Source: Palleronia caenipelagi
GTDB lineage: Bacteria; Pseudomonadota; Alphaproteobacteria; Rhodobacterales; Rhodobacteraceae
Direction: 5' to 3'
Assembly (NCBI RefSeq): GCF_007004065.1
Contig: NZ_VFSV01000009.1
Coordinates: 62,001-126,000 of the forward strand
DNA: 64,000 nucleotides
Shown: one piece after another, positions 9,834 through 19,336 of the stretch
How positions within the stretch are numbered: the stretch's first letter is position 1
How the letters are laid out: each line of letters opens with the position of its first letter
Made by a program: the position numbers and the translations under genes
The notes under the pieces: model-generated
Told to the model about the DNA's origin: nothing
Database searches by the model: none
What the model saw: only the letters and a program-made list of their open reading frames with translations

Positions 9834-11495
9834 ATGAGCTTCGTTAAGACCCGGATCCACCCGGCCGCTGAAATGCACGCGCAGGAACATCTCGACGGTC
9901 AGATCGACCGCAGGGAATTTTTGACCCGCGCCACGGCGCTGGGGGTTGGCGCAGCGGCGGCCTATGGGCTGATCGGGGCCACTGCGCCCGGCAAGGCAAT
10001 GGCGCAGGAGGCTCAGCAGGGTGGGACGCTGCGTATCCAGATGGAACTGCCCGCGCTCAAGGACCCGCGGGTCGCTGACTGGTCCGAGATCGCCAACCAG
10101 ACCCGGGGTTGGCTCGAATATCTCGTCGAATATCAGCGTGATGGCTCTCTCCGCCCGATGCTGCTCGAAGGCTGGGAGGTCAATGACGACGCGACCGTCT
10201 ACACCCTGAAAGTCCGGCAAGGCGTGACGTGGAACAATGGTGACGCGTTCACCGCGCAGGACGTGCTCCACAACATCACCCGCTGGTGCGATCAGGAAGT
10301 TGAGGGCAACTCCATGGCCGGGCGCCTGAAGACGCTGGTCGATCCGGAGACGAAGCAACTCCTCGATGGCGCCGTCAAGGTGATGGACGATCACACGCTG
10401 GAAATCACCCTGCCCCGACCGGACATCACGCTGATCGCCAGCTTTGCCGATTATCCGGCGGCGGTGGTCCATCAGAGCTACGACAATGGCGACCCGGCAG
10501 CGAACCCCATCGGCACCGGCCCCTATCTGCCGGTCGAGGTCTCGCCCAACGTCCGCACCGTGATCGAGCGGAATGCGGACCACGAGTGGTGGGGCACCGA
10601 GGTCTATGGCGGCCCCTATCTCGACCGGATTGAGTTTACCGATTACGGCACCGACCCCGCCGCGTGGCTGGCCGCGATCGAATCCGAAGAAGTCGATATG
10701 CTCTATGAAAGCGTCGGTGAGTTCATTGAGATCATGGACAGCCTCGGCCTTGAAAAGAGCGATGCCGTTACCGCCAACACACTGGTGATCCGGCCCAACC
10801 AGGTGGCCGAGGTGAACGGCATGAAGCCCTATGCCGACGCCCGGGTCCGCCGCGCGCTGGCGATGGCCTGTGACAATTCGGTTCTGCTGGAGCTTGGCTA
10901 TGCCGGTCTCGGTGAAGTGGCCGAAAACCATCATGTCTGCCCGATCCATCCCGAATATGCCAAGATCGACGCGCCGGTTTACGACCCGGAGGGTGCGATG
11001 GCTCTGCTCGAAGAGGCCGGCATGGCCGATTACGAGCATGAGCTGATTTGCCTCGACTCCGGTTTCCAGCGCGACACCTCGGACGCCGTTGCCGCCCAGT
11101 TGCGGGACGCGGGCATCAACGTAAAGCGCACGATCCTGCCCGGCTCAACTTTCTGGAACGACTGGGCGAAATTCCCCTTCAGCGCCACCGAATGGAACAT
11201 GCGTCCGCTCGGTGTGCAGGTGCTGGCGCTCGCCTATCGCTCGGGCGAGGCGTGGAACGAATCCGGCTTTGCCAATGAGCAATTCGACAGCCTGCTCGAA
11301 GAGGCCATGGCTATCGCCGATGCAGGCCAACGATCTGAGATCATGGCGAAGATCGAAAAGCTCATGCAGGACGAAGGCGTCATCATCCAGCCTTATTGGC
11401 GGAGCATCTATCGCCACTACCTGGCCAAGGTTATCGGCGCCGAAGCGCATCCGACCTTCGAGATCCACGTCTACAAGCTCGGCCTCTCTGCCTGA
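9834..11495 (+). CDS. Peptide-type ABC transporter substrate-binding protein (SBP family 5)
   Basis: The 553-residue protein carries a twin-arginine signal with DRREFLTRATALG (residues about 25-37), a hydrophobic core and a probable cut after AMAQ, so it should be exported folded by Tat. The mature part has SBP_bac_5 features: ARVRRALAMACDN and NPIGTGPYLPVEV. I chose ATG 9834 because AGGGAGAG sits five bases upstream; an in-frame ATG at 9801 has no such site. It is the first gene of a four-gene transporter operon. The substrate (oligopeptide, opine or other) cannot be decided from sequence. Confidence 0.9.
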   Translation: MSFVKTRIHPAAEMHAQEHLDGQIDRREFLTRATALGVGAAAAYGLIGATAPGKAMAQEAQQGGTLRIQMELPALKDPRVADWSEIANQTRGWLEYLVEYQRDGSLRPMLLEGWEVNDDATVYTLKVRQGVTWNNGDAFTAQDVLHNITRWCDQEVEGNSMAGRLKTLVDPETKQLLDGAVKVMDDHTLEITLPRPDITLIASFADYPAAVVHQSYDNGDPAANPIGTGPYLPVEVSPNVRTVIERNADHEWWGTEVYGGPYLDRIEFTDYGTDPAAWLAAIESEEVDMLYESVGEFIEIMDSLGLEKSDAVTANTLVIRPNQVAEVNGMKPYADARVRRALAMACDNSVLLELGYAGLGEVAENHHVCPIHPEYAKIDAPVYDPEGAMALLEEAGMADYEHELICLDSGFQRDTSDAVAAQLRDAGINVKRTILPGSTFWNDWAKFPFSATEWNMRPLGVQVLALAYRSGEAWNESGFANEQFDSLLEEAMAIADAGQRSEIMAKIEKLMQDEGVIIQPYWRSIYRHYLAKVIGAEAHPTFEIHVYKLGLSA

Positions 11496-11556
11496 GCCGC
11501 GACCTGCCGGGCCGGAGTGACACCGGCCCGGACCTCAAAGCCGAAAGGACCTTATC

Positions 11557-12606
11557 TTGGCTGGCTTTATCCTGCGGCGCTTCGGGATCATGATCCTGAC
11601 GGCGCTTTGCCTGACCTTCGTGGTCTTCTTCCTCACCAATCTCGCGCCCAATCTCGAAAAGCTGGCCAAGACCCAGGGCAATGCCCGCATGACTGATGCC
11701 GAGGTGACCTCCTGGCTCGCGAACCGGGGCTATGACCAGAATATCTTTGTGAAATACGGAGAATGGCTGGGCGTGGTGCCCGGCTATGTGATCGAGCAGC
11801 CGGACGGGACCTATCGAGGGCGGTGCTTCGATCAGGCAGAGGCCATCCCTGACGATGCGCCCCGGTTCTGTGGCGTCGTGCAGGGGGACTGGGGCTATTC
11901 CTCGGTGTTTCGCGACGAGGTACTCGGGATCATCGGCCTGCGTCTGGGTCTGACCGGCAAGCTCATGTTCTGGGTCATGATGGTCATGGTCCCGAGTGCG
12001 CTGATTCTCGGTGTGCTGGCCGGAATGCGCGAAGGCAGCCGTCTTGACCGGGGGCTGTCCTCGATCTCGATTGTGACGACCGCTACGCCGGAATATGTCT
12101 CGGGCGTTATCCTGATCACCGTCTTTGCGTCCTCCGCCGTCGGGCTGAAATGGTTCAAGGGCACCGCAACCTCGGCCATGGAGAACGCAACCTTCGAGAA
12201 TTTCTTTCTGCCGGTCATCACCATCGCGCTCTACGGCATGGGCTACATCGCACGGATGACGCGCGCCTCCATGGCGGAGGTCATGCAGCAGCAATATATC
12301 CGCACTGCGATCCTCAAGGGCGTTCCCTTCCGCCAAGTGGTCCTGAAACACGCGCTCCGCAATGCGTTGATCGCGCCGTTTACGGTGATCATGCTGCAAT
12401 TCCCGTGGCTCCTGAATGGTGTCGTGATCGTTGAAACCTTGTTCAATTACAAAGGCTTCGGCTGGACGTTGGTGCAGGCGGCCTCGAATAACGACATCGA
12501 ACTGCTGCTCGGCGTCTCCGTCGTGTCGGTCTTTGTGGTGCTGATCACCCAGCTCATTTCCGACATCGGTTATGTCTATCTGAACCCAAGGATCCGCGTG
12601 TCATGA
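11557..12606 (+). CDS. ABC transporter permease, DppB type
   Basis: The 349-residue membrane protein begins with TTG (LAGFILRRFG as coded), with AAAGGA about ten bases before it. It has the N-terminal helix, a periplasmic segment of about 110 residues and the inner-membrane BPD_transp_1 core with the EAA-like loop RTAILKGVPFRQVVLKHALRNA. Two cysteines (RCFDQ and RFCGV) flank the periplasmic insert and could form a disulfide. It follows the binding protein by 61 bases and forms the channel with the next gene. Confidence 0.88.
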   Translation: MAGFILRRFGIMILTALCLTFVVFFLTNLAPNLEKLAKTQGNARMTDAEVTSWLANRGYDQNIFVKYGEWLGVVPGYVIEQPDGTYRGRCFDQAEAIPDDAPRFCGVVQGDWGYSSVFRDEVLGIIGLRLGLTGKLMFWVMMVMVPSALILGVLAGMREGSRLDRGLSSISIVTTATPEYVSGVILITVFASSAVGLKWFKGTATSAMENATFENFFLPVITIALYGMGYIARMTRASMAEVMQQQYIRTAILKGVPFRQVVLKHALRNALIAPFTVIMLQFPWLLNGVVIVETLFNYKGFGWTLVQAASNNDIELLLGVSVVSVFVVLITQLISDIGYVYLNPRIRVS

Positions 12607-12634
12607 GCCATCCTGTGACCAAGGGAGAAGCCGC

Positions 12635-14089
12635 ATGGAGCCGCTGAGCTGGACCGGCGCGCTCGCGCCCCTCATTACCCCGCTCTGGATCGCCGCCGGG
12701 GCCCTGGTCGCGCTCGCGATCCTGCGATTTGTAGTGAGCCTCTTGATCGTTCCGGCGCAAAGCGTGGCGTTGCCCGACGGCACCCTGACGGCCGGGAGCG
12801 GTCCGCTGGAGCTGATCGACCGGGCGGTCCGCTGGGCGCTAGGGTCCGTCCTGGCTCTGCTGGCTTTGTTCCTGATCGGCGGGGTGATCCTGGACCTGTC
12901 GGCGGGGATCATTGGCGGGATGGCGCGGCGGCTCCTGCCGGTCTGGATCGCCCTCGTGGCTACGCTGGCCCTGTCCTACACCTTTCGCCGGCGGCTGGGC
13001 CTCTATGGCAAGCTCTTCGATTCCACCATCGGCACGGTTGGTTTTGCGCTGGTGATGTTCTGGGTCTTTGCCGCTTTTTTCGGCGCCATGGATCTGATCG
13101 CGACCTTCGATCCTCTGGCCCAGTCCGGCGCCATGAAAAATGAGCCCCCCGGCACGCCCTTCGACAAGATGATCGGCGACGTGGATGAGGGCGCCTATCC
13201 TGTCTACCTGCTGGGTGGCGACAATTTGGGGCGGGACGTGTTCAGCCGCATGGTTTCTGGCGCATGGGTGGTGGTGCAGATCGCCCCGCTGGCGACTGCT
13301 TTTGCCTTCATGGTGGGCATCACGCTTGGCCTGCCCGCCGCCTATTTCGGCGGAAAATTCGACACGATCCTGACCTTCCTCGCGAACCTGATCCTCGCCT
13401 TCCCGGTCATCCTGCTGTTCTATCTGCTGGTAACACCGGAGATCATTGAGACAGGCATACCGACCTATATGTCTGCAGTGATCTTCCTGTTTCCGATCCT
13501 GTTCCTGACGATCCTCCTGAACGCCCGCTACCACACGCGACCCGCGCTAAGGACAGGGCTGCTGGTGGCGGTGATCCTCGGGCTTGGCTGGATCTATCTG
13601 TCGCTGATCTCAGAACCCTTCGGCGTTTTGCCGGTGCTGCCCGAAGCGCTCGACCTGTTCGATATTCCAGGCGGTATCCTGACGGTCTTTGTCTCGGTGG
13701 TCTTCGTCAACGCGCCCACGGTGTTCCGGATCGTCCGGGGTCTGGCGCTGGACATAAAGACCCGGGACTATGTGGCCGCTGCCCAAACGCGGGGCGAAGG
13801 GCCATGGTACATCATGCTTTGGGAGATCCTGCCCAACGCCCGCGGCCCGCTGATCGTCGATTTCTGCCTGCGGGTGGGATATACGACGATCCTGTTGGGA
13901 ACGCTGGGCTTTTTCGGGCTGGGGCTGCCACCTGAAAGCCCGGACTGGGGATCGACGATCAATGACGGACGACGACTGTTGGCGATTTATCCCCATCCGG
14001 CGCTGGCTCCGGCGATCGCCCTGCTGACACTGGTTCTGGGGCTGAACCTGCTGGCGGACGGGCTGCGGGAAGAGTCGCTCAGGGATTGA
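12635..14089 (+). CDS. ABC transporter permease, DppC type with enlarged membrane region
   Basis: The 484-residue protein is much longer than the roughly 300 residues usual for DppC. Its first 150 residues add three hydrophobic segments before the usual DppC start. The core has LGGDNLGRDVFSRM and the EAA loop DYVAAAQTRGEGPWYIMLWEILPN. An extra hydrophobic hairpin lies near residues 265-330, inside the core. It is 28 bases downstream of the first permease. The role of the additions is unknown. Confidence 0.87.
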   Translation: MEPLSWTGALAPLITPLWIAAGALVALAILRFVVSLLIVPAQSVALPDGTLTAGSGPLELIDRAVRWALGSVLALLALFLIGGVILDLSAGIIGGMARRLLPVWIALVATLALSYTFRRRLGLYGKLFDSTIGTVGFALVMFWVFAAFFGAMDLIATFDPLAQSGAMKNEPPGTPFDKMIGDVDEGAYPVYLLGGDNLGRDVFSRMVSGAWVVVQIAPLATAFAFMVGITLGLPAAYFGGKFDTILTFLANLILAFPVILLFYLLVTPEIIETGIPTYMSAVIFLFPILFLTILLNARYHTRPALRTGLLVAVILGLGWIYLSLISEPFGVLPVLPEALDLFDIPGGILTVFVSVVFVNAPTVFRIVRGLALDIKTRDYVAAAQTRGEGPWYIMLWEILPNARGPLIVDFCLRVGYTTILLGTLGFFGLGLPPESPDWGSTINDGRRLLAIYPHPALAPAIALLTLVLGLNLLADGLREESLRD

Positions 14090-14100
14090 GAGTGGAATTA

Positions 14101-14160
14101 GGGGCGCTGCCCCCGCTGTCCTGACGGACAGCTCCCCCGGGGTATTTCGGAACACGAAGA
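14101..14160. repeat. REP-like intergenic palindromic element
   Basis: The gap between the second permease and the ATPase gene holds two adjacent hairpins: GGGGC-gct-GCCCC (14101-14113) and GCTGTCC-tgac-GGACAGC (14115-14132). They are followed by CCCCCGGGGTATTTCGGAAC. As I recall, similar GC hairpins followed by CCCCCGG..TATTT are scattered between genes in Rhodobacterales. They may stabilise mRNA between the permease and ATPase parts of the operon. Confidence 0.5.
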
Positions 14161-14173
14161 GGTTGGAGCGGAA

Positions 14174-16267
14174 ATGGAGAGCGAGATGGGCGAAGCGCCG
14201 ATACTGGAGATCGAAGGGCTTTCGATCTCGTTCTTTACCCGCCTGCGGGAAATTCCGGCGGTGATGGACTTTTCCTGCACCGTGCAGCCCGGTGAGGCCA
14301 TGGGTCTCGTCGGCGAGTCGGGTTGCGGCAAGAGCACCGTGGCGCTGGCTGTGATGCGGTATCTCGGCGGCAACGGGCGGATCACCGCCGGGACGGTGAA
14401 GTATCGCGGGCGTGACATGGCCGAGATGTCAGAGGCCGAACTCCGACAGATCCGGGGACGTGATATCGCCATGATCTATCAGGAACCGATGGCCTCCCTG
14501 AACCCGGCGATGAAGGTCGGGCGGCAGCTTATGGAGGTGCCGATCCTGCACGATGGCGCGACGAAGGCCGAGGCCCGCGCGCGGGCTCTGGAGGTGGTGC
14601 GGGATGTGAAGCTGCCCGACCCTGAGCGCATTCTGGAGGCCTATCCGCATCAGCTTTCGGGCGGGCAGCAGCAGCGGATTGTCATCGCCATGGCGCTAAT
14701 GGCGAACCCGTCGCTGCTGATCCTTGATGAGCCGACCACGGCGCTGGATGTGACCGTCGAGGCGGCGGTGGTCGAACTGGTTAAGGACCTGCGGGTGAAA
14801 TACGGGACCTCGATCCTGTTTATCAGCCACAATCTAGGTCTGGTGCTTGAGACCTGCGACCGTCTTTGCGTGATGTATTCGGGCGAAGCCGTGGAGACAG
14901 GTGAGATTGGCGAGGTGTTCGACCGGATGCGCCATCCCTATACGCAGGCGCTGTTCCGCTCGATTCCGCTGCCGGGCGCAGACAAACACGCAAAACCGCT
15001 GGTGGCGATCCCCGGGAACTTTCCCCTACCCCATGAGCGGCCGCCCGGCTGCAATTTCGGGCCGCGCTGCGACTATTTCGTGGCCGGGCGCTGCGATGCG
15101 GGCAAGATGACCATGACGGATCTTCCGGGCGCGGGGCGGCATCAGACCCGCTGTCTTCGCCACGGGGAGATCGACTGGGAGCGCCAGGAGATCGGGGCGG
15201 TCGAGACGGAAAGCGCTGAACCCGGTAAGGTCGTGCTCAAGATGGACGATCTGCGCAAGTATTATGAGGTCTCCTCGTCGTCGCTCCTGAAGGGGGGCGA
15301 GACGCGGGTAGTGAAAGCTAATGAAAGCCTCAGTTTCGAGGCGCGGGAGAGTGAAACACTGGCCATCGTCGGCGAATCCGGCTGCGGGAAAAGCACCTTT
15401 GCCAAGGTGCTGATGGGGCTGGAAACCGCGACCAATGGCGAGATCCTGCTCGACGGACAGGCCATTGGCGACACGCCGATTGAGGCGCGGGACACGCAGA
15501 CCGTGGCCGACGTGCAGATGGTGTTCCAGAACCCGTTCGACACGCTGAACCCATCCATGACGGTTGGGCGGCAAATCATCCGGGCGCTGGAAATCTTCGG
15601 CATTGGCGACAGTGAGGCTGAGCGCGAGGCGCGGATGCTGGAATTGCTCGACCTCGTGAAGCTGCCCCGCGAATTTGCCGGTCGGATGCCCCGGCAACTC
15701 TCGGGCGGGCAGAAACAGCGTGTGGGGATCGCGCGCGCCTTTGCCGGGGATGCGCGGATCGTGGTGGCCGATGAGCCGGTTTCGGCGCTTGATGTGAGCG
15801 TGCAGGCGGCAGTGGCCGATTTGTTGATGGAGATTCAGCGCGACAAGAAGACGACGCTCCTGTTCATCAGCCACGACCTGTCGATTGTACGGTATCTCTC
15901 GGACCGGGTGATGGTCATGTATCTGGGCCATGTGGTGGAAATTGGTGACACGGCGGAGGTCTTCTCGCCGCCCTACCATCCCTATACCGAGGCGCTGCTT
16001 TCGGCTGTGCCCATCGCCGACACACGAGTCGAGAAAAAACATATCGTGCTGGAGGGGGACGTACCCTCGGCCATGTCACCGCCACCGGGCTGCCCGTTCC
16101 AGACGCGCTGCCGCTGGAAGTCCGACGTGCCGGGGAGCCTGTGCGAAACAGAGGTACCAGAGATGCAGAGCTTCGGCCCCGACGGGGCGCACCAGATCAA
16201 GTGTCATCTCACCCGGGAGATCCTTGAGCGGATGGAACCGGTGATCAGCCTCGCAGAGGCAGATTGA
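14174..16267 (+). CDS. ABC transporter ATP-binding protein, fused DppD-DppF type
   Basis: The 697-residue protein holds two complete ATPase domains. The first (about 1-330) has GESGCGKST, LSGGQQQR and LLILDEPTTALD; the second (about 350-690) has GESGCGKST, LSGGQKQR and VVADEPVSALD. Each ends with the oligopeptide-transporter C-terminal cysteine cluster (GCNFGPRCDY and GCPFQTRCRW), which in relatives may bind an Fe-S cluster. It powers uptake by the two permeases upstream. The start may be ATG 14174 or 14186, each with a purine-rich site. Confidence 0.93.
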   Translation: MESEMGEAPILEIEGLSISFFTRLREIPAVMDFSCTVQPGEAMGLVGESGCGKSTVALAVMRYLGGNGRITAGTVKYRGRDMAEMSEAELRQIRGRDIAMIYQEPMASLNPAMKVGRQLMEVPILHDGATKAEARARALEVVRDVKLPDPERILEAYPHQLSGGQQQRIVIAMALMANPSLLILDEPTTALDVTVEAAVVELVKDLRVKYGTSILFISHNLGLVLETCDRLCVMYSGEAVETGEIGEVFDRMRHPYTQALFRSIPLPGADKHAKPLVAIPGNFPLPHERPPGCNFGPRCDYFVAGRCDAGKMTMTDLPGAGRHQTRCLRHGEIDWERQEIGAVETESAEPGKVVLKMDDLRKYYEVSSSSLLKGGETRVVKANESLSFEARESETLAIVGESGCGKSTFAKVLMGLETATNGEILLDGQAIGDTPIEARDTQTVADVQMVFQNPFDTLNPSMTVGRQIIRALEIFGIGDSEAEREARMLELLDLVKLPREFAGRMPRQLSGGQKQRVGIARAFAGDARIVVADEPVSALDVSVQAAVADLLMEIQRDKKTTLLFISHDLSIVRYLSDRVMVMYLGHVVEIGDTAEVFSPPYHPYTEALLSAVPIADTRVEKKHIVLEGDVPSAMSPPPGCPFQTRCRWKSDVPGSLCETEVPEMQSFGPDGAHQIKCHLTREILERMEPVISLAEAD

Positions 16268-16275
16268 GGTTAGAA

Positions 16276-16298
16276 AAAGGCCCCTGACTGGGGCCTTT
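16276..16298. terminator. Bidirectional terminator after the ABC transporter operon
   Basis: A perfect nine-base stem, AAAGGCCCC-tgact-GGGGCCTTT, lies between the convergent ATPase gene (stop 16267) and the lytic transglycosylase (stop 16310). The extra A residues at 16274-16278 supply a T-run on the minus strand. It can therefore end transcription from both sides, better on the minus strand. Confidence 0.8.
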
Positions 16299-16309
16299 GC
16301 AGGGTTGCT

Positions 16310-16909
16310 TTACTGACCGAGGATTGCGGCCACATAGGCTGTGGTCTCGCGATAGGGTGGCACCCCCCCATATTTCTGAACCGCACCGGGACCGGCATTA
16401 TACGCCGCCAAAGCCAGCCGCCAATCGCGGAACTTTTTGTACTGTTGCGCCAGATATTTGGCTCCGCCTTCGAGGTTTTGCTTCGGATCGTGGGGATTGA
16501 CGCCGAGGCGGCGGGCGGTTTCGGGCATGAGCTGCGCCAGTCCAATGGCACCTTTGTGTGAAACCGCACCAGCGTTCCAGCCGGATTCGCGCTGCACGAG
16601 ACGAAGAAACAGATCCTCGGGCACGTTATGGCGCCGCGCCGCACGGCGTGCATCGCTGAGATAGGCGCCCTTATAGTTACCGGTGAAACGCGGCACGATG
16701 GCAAGACGGGTCACCTCCGCACTGCGGCGTTCGGGTCCCGCCTTCACCTCTGGTCTCAGGCGATCAGAATTTTGGTACTGGCTGGCCGCCCGACCATCCA
16801 GAACGCTCAGCTTGGATTGGAACCGACCCTGCCCTTTGGTGCCGAACAGGGTCTCGGCTTGCGCGCTGAGCGGCAGGAGAAGAAGCGGCAGGAAAAGAAA
16901 CAATCGCAT
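16310..16909 (-). CDS. Lytic transglycosylase (Slt/MltE-like, SLT domain)
   Basis: The 199-residue protein has a signal peptide ending SAQAE and a C-terminal SLT domain (about 85-199). The domain has the catalytic glutamate in [13 protein letters not shown], then [13 protein letters not shown] and [13 protein letters not shown]. It cleaves peptidoglycan between MurNAc and GlcNAc in the periplasm. It is the divergent neighbour of ssb. The N-terminal part of the mature protein is not recognisable. Confidence 0.88.
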   Translation of the reverse strand: MRLFLFLPLLLLPLSAQAETLFGTKGQGRFQSKLSVLDGRAASQYQNSDRLRPEVKAGPERRSAEVTRLAIVPRFTGNYKGAYLSDARRAARRHNVPEDLFLRLVQRESGWNAGAVSHKGAIGLAQLMPETARRLGVNPHDPKQNLEGGAKYLAQQYKKFRDWRLALAAYNAGPGAVQKYGGVPPYRETTAYVAAILGQ

Positions 16910-16949
16910 AATGTCTTCGGCCTCTTTCTAACGCCGCAACGCTAGACAA

Positions 16950-16981
16950 GAGCGCTTCATAAATCCAGCCCCGAAGCGCTC
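16950..16981. promoter_or_regulatory. Inverted repeat in the slt-ssb divergent promoter region
   Basis: A perfect nine-base inverted repeat, GAGCGCTTC (16950-16958) and GAAGCGCTC (16973-16981), sits about midway in the 152-base gap between the divergent slt and ssb genes. Its 14-base spacer puts the arms about two helical turns apart, compatible with a dimeric regulator. It does not match the alphaproteobacterial LexA box GTTC-N7-GTTC. It could also be an mRNA hairpin. Confidence 0.35.
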
Positions 16982-17061
16982 CTTTGGCAGGTAACGGCTG
17001 GTCCACCCGGATTGGGTATGACAGCCTGCAAGGCAAATCCGAATCATGAAGGAGTGAGCAC

Positions 17062-17574
17062 ATGGCCGGATCGGTGAACAAGGTCATCCTCATCGGCAAT
17101 CTGGGACGCGATCCGGAGGTGCGGACCTTCTCCAACGGGGGTAAAGTGTGCAACCTGCGCATCGCCACCTCGGAGACGTGGAAGGACCGCAACACAGGCG
17201 AACGCCGCGAGCGCACAGAATGGCACTCGGTTGCGATTTTCTCGGAGCCGCTGGCGCGTGTCGCCGAGCAATATCTGCGCAAAGGCTCTAAGGTGTATAT
17301 CGAAGGCCAGCTTGAAACCCGGAAGTGGCAGGACCAGAGCGGTCAGGACCGCTACTCCACAGAGGTCGTTCTGCGCCCCTACACCTCGACCCTGACCATG
17401 CTGGACGGGCGCGGCGACAACGCCGGGGGTGGTGCCTCAGGCGGCGGATACGAGGATCGCGGTGGCTATAGCGGCGGCTACGGGGATGGTGGCGCCTCGG
17501 GCGGTGCGGCTCCGAGCAGCAGCGGCAGTGGTCGCAGCAGCTATTCCGATATGGATGACGACATTCCGTTCTGA
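17062..17574 (+). CDS. ssb: Single-stranded DNA-binding protein
   Basis: The 170-residue protein has an OB fold ([21 protein letters not shown] through about residue 110), a glycine- and serine-rich linker and the acidic tip DMDDDIPF that docks replication and repair proteins. AAGGAG lies eight bases before the ATG. It is essential for replication. It converges with pabC. Confidence 0.96.
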   Translation: MAGSVNKVILIGNLGRDPEVRTFSNGGKVCNLRIATSETWKDRNTGERRERTEWHSVAIFSEPLARVAEQYLRKGSKVYIEGQLETRKWQDQSGQDRYSTEVVLRPYTSTLTMLDGRGDNAGGGASGGGYEDRGGYSGGYGDGGASGGAAPSSSGSGRSSYSDMDDDIPF

Positions 17575-17606
17575 TCACAAACCCGGACGGCTTTTCCGAC
17601 ACTGGA

Positions 17607-18254
17607 TTATCGGTCCGGGGCGCCCTCAAATCGCGCCGCACGCAACCCCCTGAGAGAGTTGCCCACATAGAGCCTGCGCCCGGAGAGATCTTCGGGCGTG
17701 AGGCTGCGGGTTCGGGCGATCCCGCGTGCGATCAGCTCTTCGCGCAGAATTCCAGGTAAAGCGCCATCGTCGACCGGTGGGGTCAGGAGCCCCTCCCCAG
17801 TCTCCAAGAATACGCTCGTGATGCTGCCCTCACACAGCCGACCCGCCTCGTTCAGAAACAGCACCTCCTCGCAACCCTCTGGCAGAGCCGCCCGGGCCCG
17901 GTCGTAGAGGCCGCGCTCAGTGCTCTTGACCCGGCGCCACCGGTCTGCGGCGGTGACCCGTTCAGATGCCCATGCCACCCGCCAGATCTCCGGCGCAGGG
18001 GTCAGCGGAGCGCAGGTCAGATCGAGCCGCCCGTGCAGGTCCAGCGTCAGCCGCGCCCGGAGCGCGCACGACACACGGGCGGCGTCGAGCAGCTGGGCGG
18101 CCTCACCAGCGTCAAACGCAATACCCAACTCAGCCGCACTGCGCGCCATCCGCGAAAGATGCCGCGCACCGCGCAGGGGGCCCGACGGCAGTAGCCGCAG
18201 GGTCTCAATGAGTTTCAGGTCGGGCGGGAGAGATCCGCAAACCGGGCTTTCCAC
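17607..18254 (-). CDS. pabC: Aminotransferase class IV, probable 4-amino-4-deoxychorismate lyase
   Basis: The 215-residue PLP-fold IV protein has the Lys region RRVKSTERGLYDRA near residue 125, EVLFLNEAGRLCEGSITSVF and the LPGILREELI motif. It overlaps the end of pabB by 40 bases, which supports conversion of aminodeoxychorismate to 4-aminobenzoate for folate. It is shorter than E. coli PabC (269 residues), as is common in Rhodobacterales. Confidence 0.8.
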   Translation of the reverse strand: MESPVCGSLPPDLKLIETLRLLPSGPLRGARHLSRMARSAAELGIAFDAGEAAQLLDAARVSCALRARLTLDLHGRLDLTCAPLTPAPEIWRVAWASERVTAADRWRRVKSTERGLYDRARAALPEGCEEVLFLNEAGRLCEGSITSVFLETGEGLLTPPVDDGALPGILREELIARGIARTRSLTPEDLSGRRLYVGNSLRGLRAARFEGAPDR

Positions 18255-19336
18255 AGGGCTTCCTCATATTCACCGTCGCCGGTCGAATCGTGGACCACGC
18301 CACCGCCTACGTCCAGCCGCACGCGCCCGTCGGGCCAGCAGGTCAGCGTACGGATCGCCACGTTAAACCGCATATCCCCATAGGGCGCGATCCAGCCGAT
18401 GCCGCCGCAATAGACCCCGCGTGGCCCCTGTTCGAGCTCGCGCAGGATTTCCATGGCGCGGATCTTTGGCGCGCCGGTGACCGAGCCGCAAGGAAACAGC
18501 GCCCGCATAATATCGGTCAGCCCAATGCCGGGCAGGAGGATCCCCTCCACGTCCGACACCATCTGGTGGACGGTCGCGTAGGTTTCGACGTGAAAGAGCC
18601 GTGGTACCTTCACCGAACCGATGCGGGAAATCCGCGAGATATCGTTGCGCAACAGGTCCACGATCATCAGGTTCTCGGCCTGATTCTTTTCCGATCCCGC
18701 CAGATCCCGAACCAGCCGTGCATCCTCATCCGGGGTGGCGCCCCGCGGGGCAGTCCCCTTCATCGGACGAGTGCGGATGCGGCCACCCTCTATGGCAAAG
18801 AAGAGCTCGGGGGATCGGCTAAGGATCGACGGACCATCAAGATCCACAAAGGCACCCAGCCGCACGCTCTGCCGGGCCACCAGCGCGTTATACAAATCGC
18901 GCGGGGCGCCGGTGGCGCGGGCGTTGATCGGGAAGGTCAGATTGGCTTGATAGATATCCCCCGCAGAGATGTAGTCCTGCACGGTGTCATATGCAGCGCG
19001 GTAGGTGGCAGCGTCCCAGACTGGGACGAGATCAAAGAGCGTCGCAGGCCCGGACGTCTGGGGAGCGGGCGTTTGCGGGCCGTCGAAGACGCCGAACAGC
19101 AGCAGAGGAACGTCCCGTCCCTCGGGCATCAAGGGTGCGAGCTTGCGCGACAGGGCATAGCCCAACTCGTAGCTGCCGTATCCCGCCAGCCACTGCCCCC
19201 TTGCCTGCGCCGCCTCCATGGCCGCGAGCGCGCCGGGGACCTCTTCGGGCGTGTCAGCCCGGATCAGCGCCACGGGCGAGGTGAACTCCGCCGGGGCGCC
19301 GCCGGGGCCTTCGTCGAACAGAACGGTTCCGCTCAC
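18215..19336 (-). CDS. pabB: Aminodeoxychorismate synthase component I
   Basis: The 373-residue chorismate-binding protein has KNQAENLMIVDLLRNDISRI, GSVTGAPKIRAMEI and GVYCGGIGWI, the signatures of the anthranilate synthase I/PabB family. It lacks most of the N-terminal domain seen in TrpE, so it fits PabB. It works with a glutaminase (PabA) and with the overlapping pabC gene. It overlaps aroB by four bases. Confidence 0.87.
   Translation of the reverse strand: MSGTVLFDEGPGGAPAEFTSPVALIRADTPEEVPGALAAMEAAQARGQWLAGYGSYELGYALSRKLAPLMPEGRDVPLLLFGVFDGPQTPAPQTSGPATLFDLVPVWDAATYRAAYDTVQDYISAGDIYQANLTFPINARATGAPRDLYNALVARQSVRLGAFVDLDGPSILSRSPELFFAIEGGRIRTRPMKGTAPRGATPDEDARLVRDLAGSEKNQAENLMIVDLLRNDISRISRIGSVKVPRLFHVETYATVHQMVSDVEGILLPGIGLTDIMRALFPCGSVTGAPKIRAMEILRELEQGPRGVYCGGIGWIAPYGDMRFNVAIRTLTCWPDGRVRLDVGGGVVHDSTGDGEYEEALWKARFADLSRPT

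Noticed and set aside
9684-11039. A 451-codon minus-strand frame opposite the ABC binding protein
   Set aside because: It lies antisense to a clear SBP_bac_5 protein and has no motif of its own.
17582-17619. A CCCGGAC/GTCCGGG stem between ssb and pabC as terminator
   Set aside because: The arms are 24 bases apart, one lies in the pabC coding end and no T-run follows.
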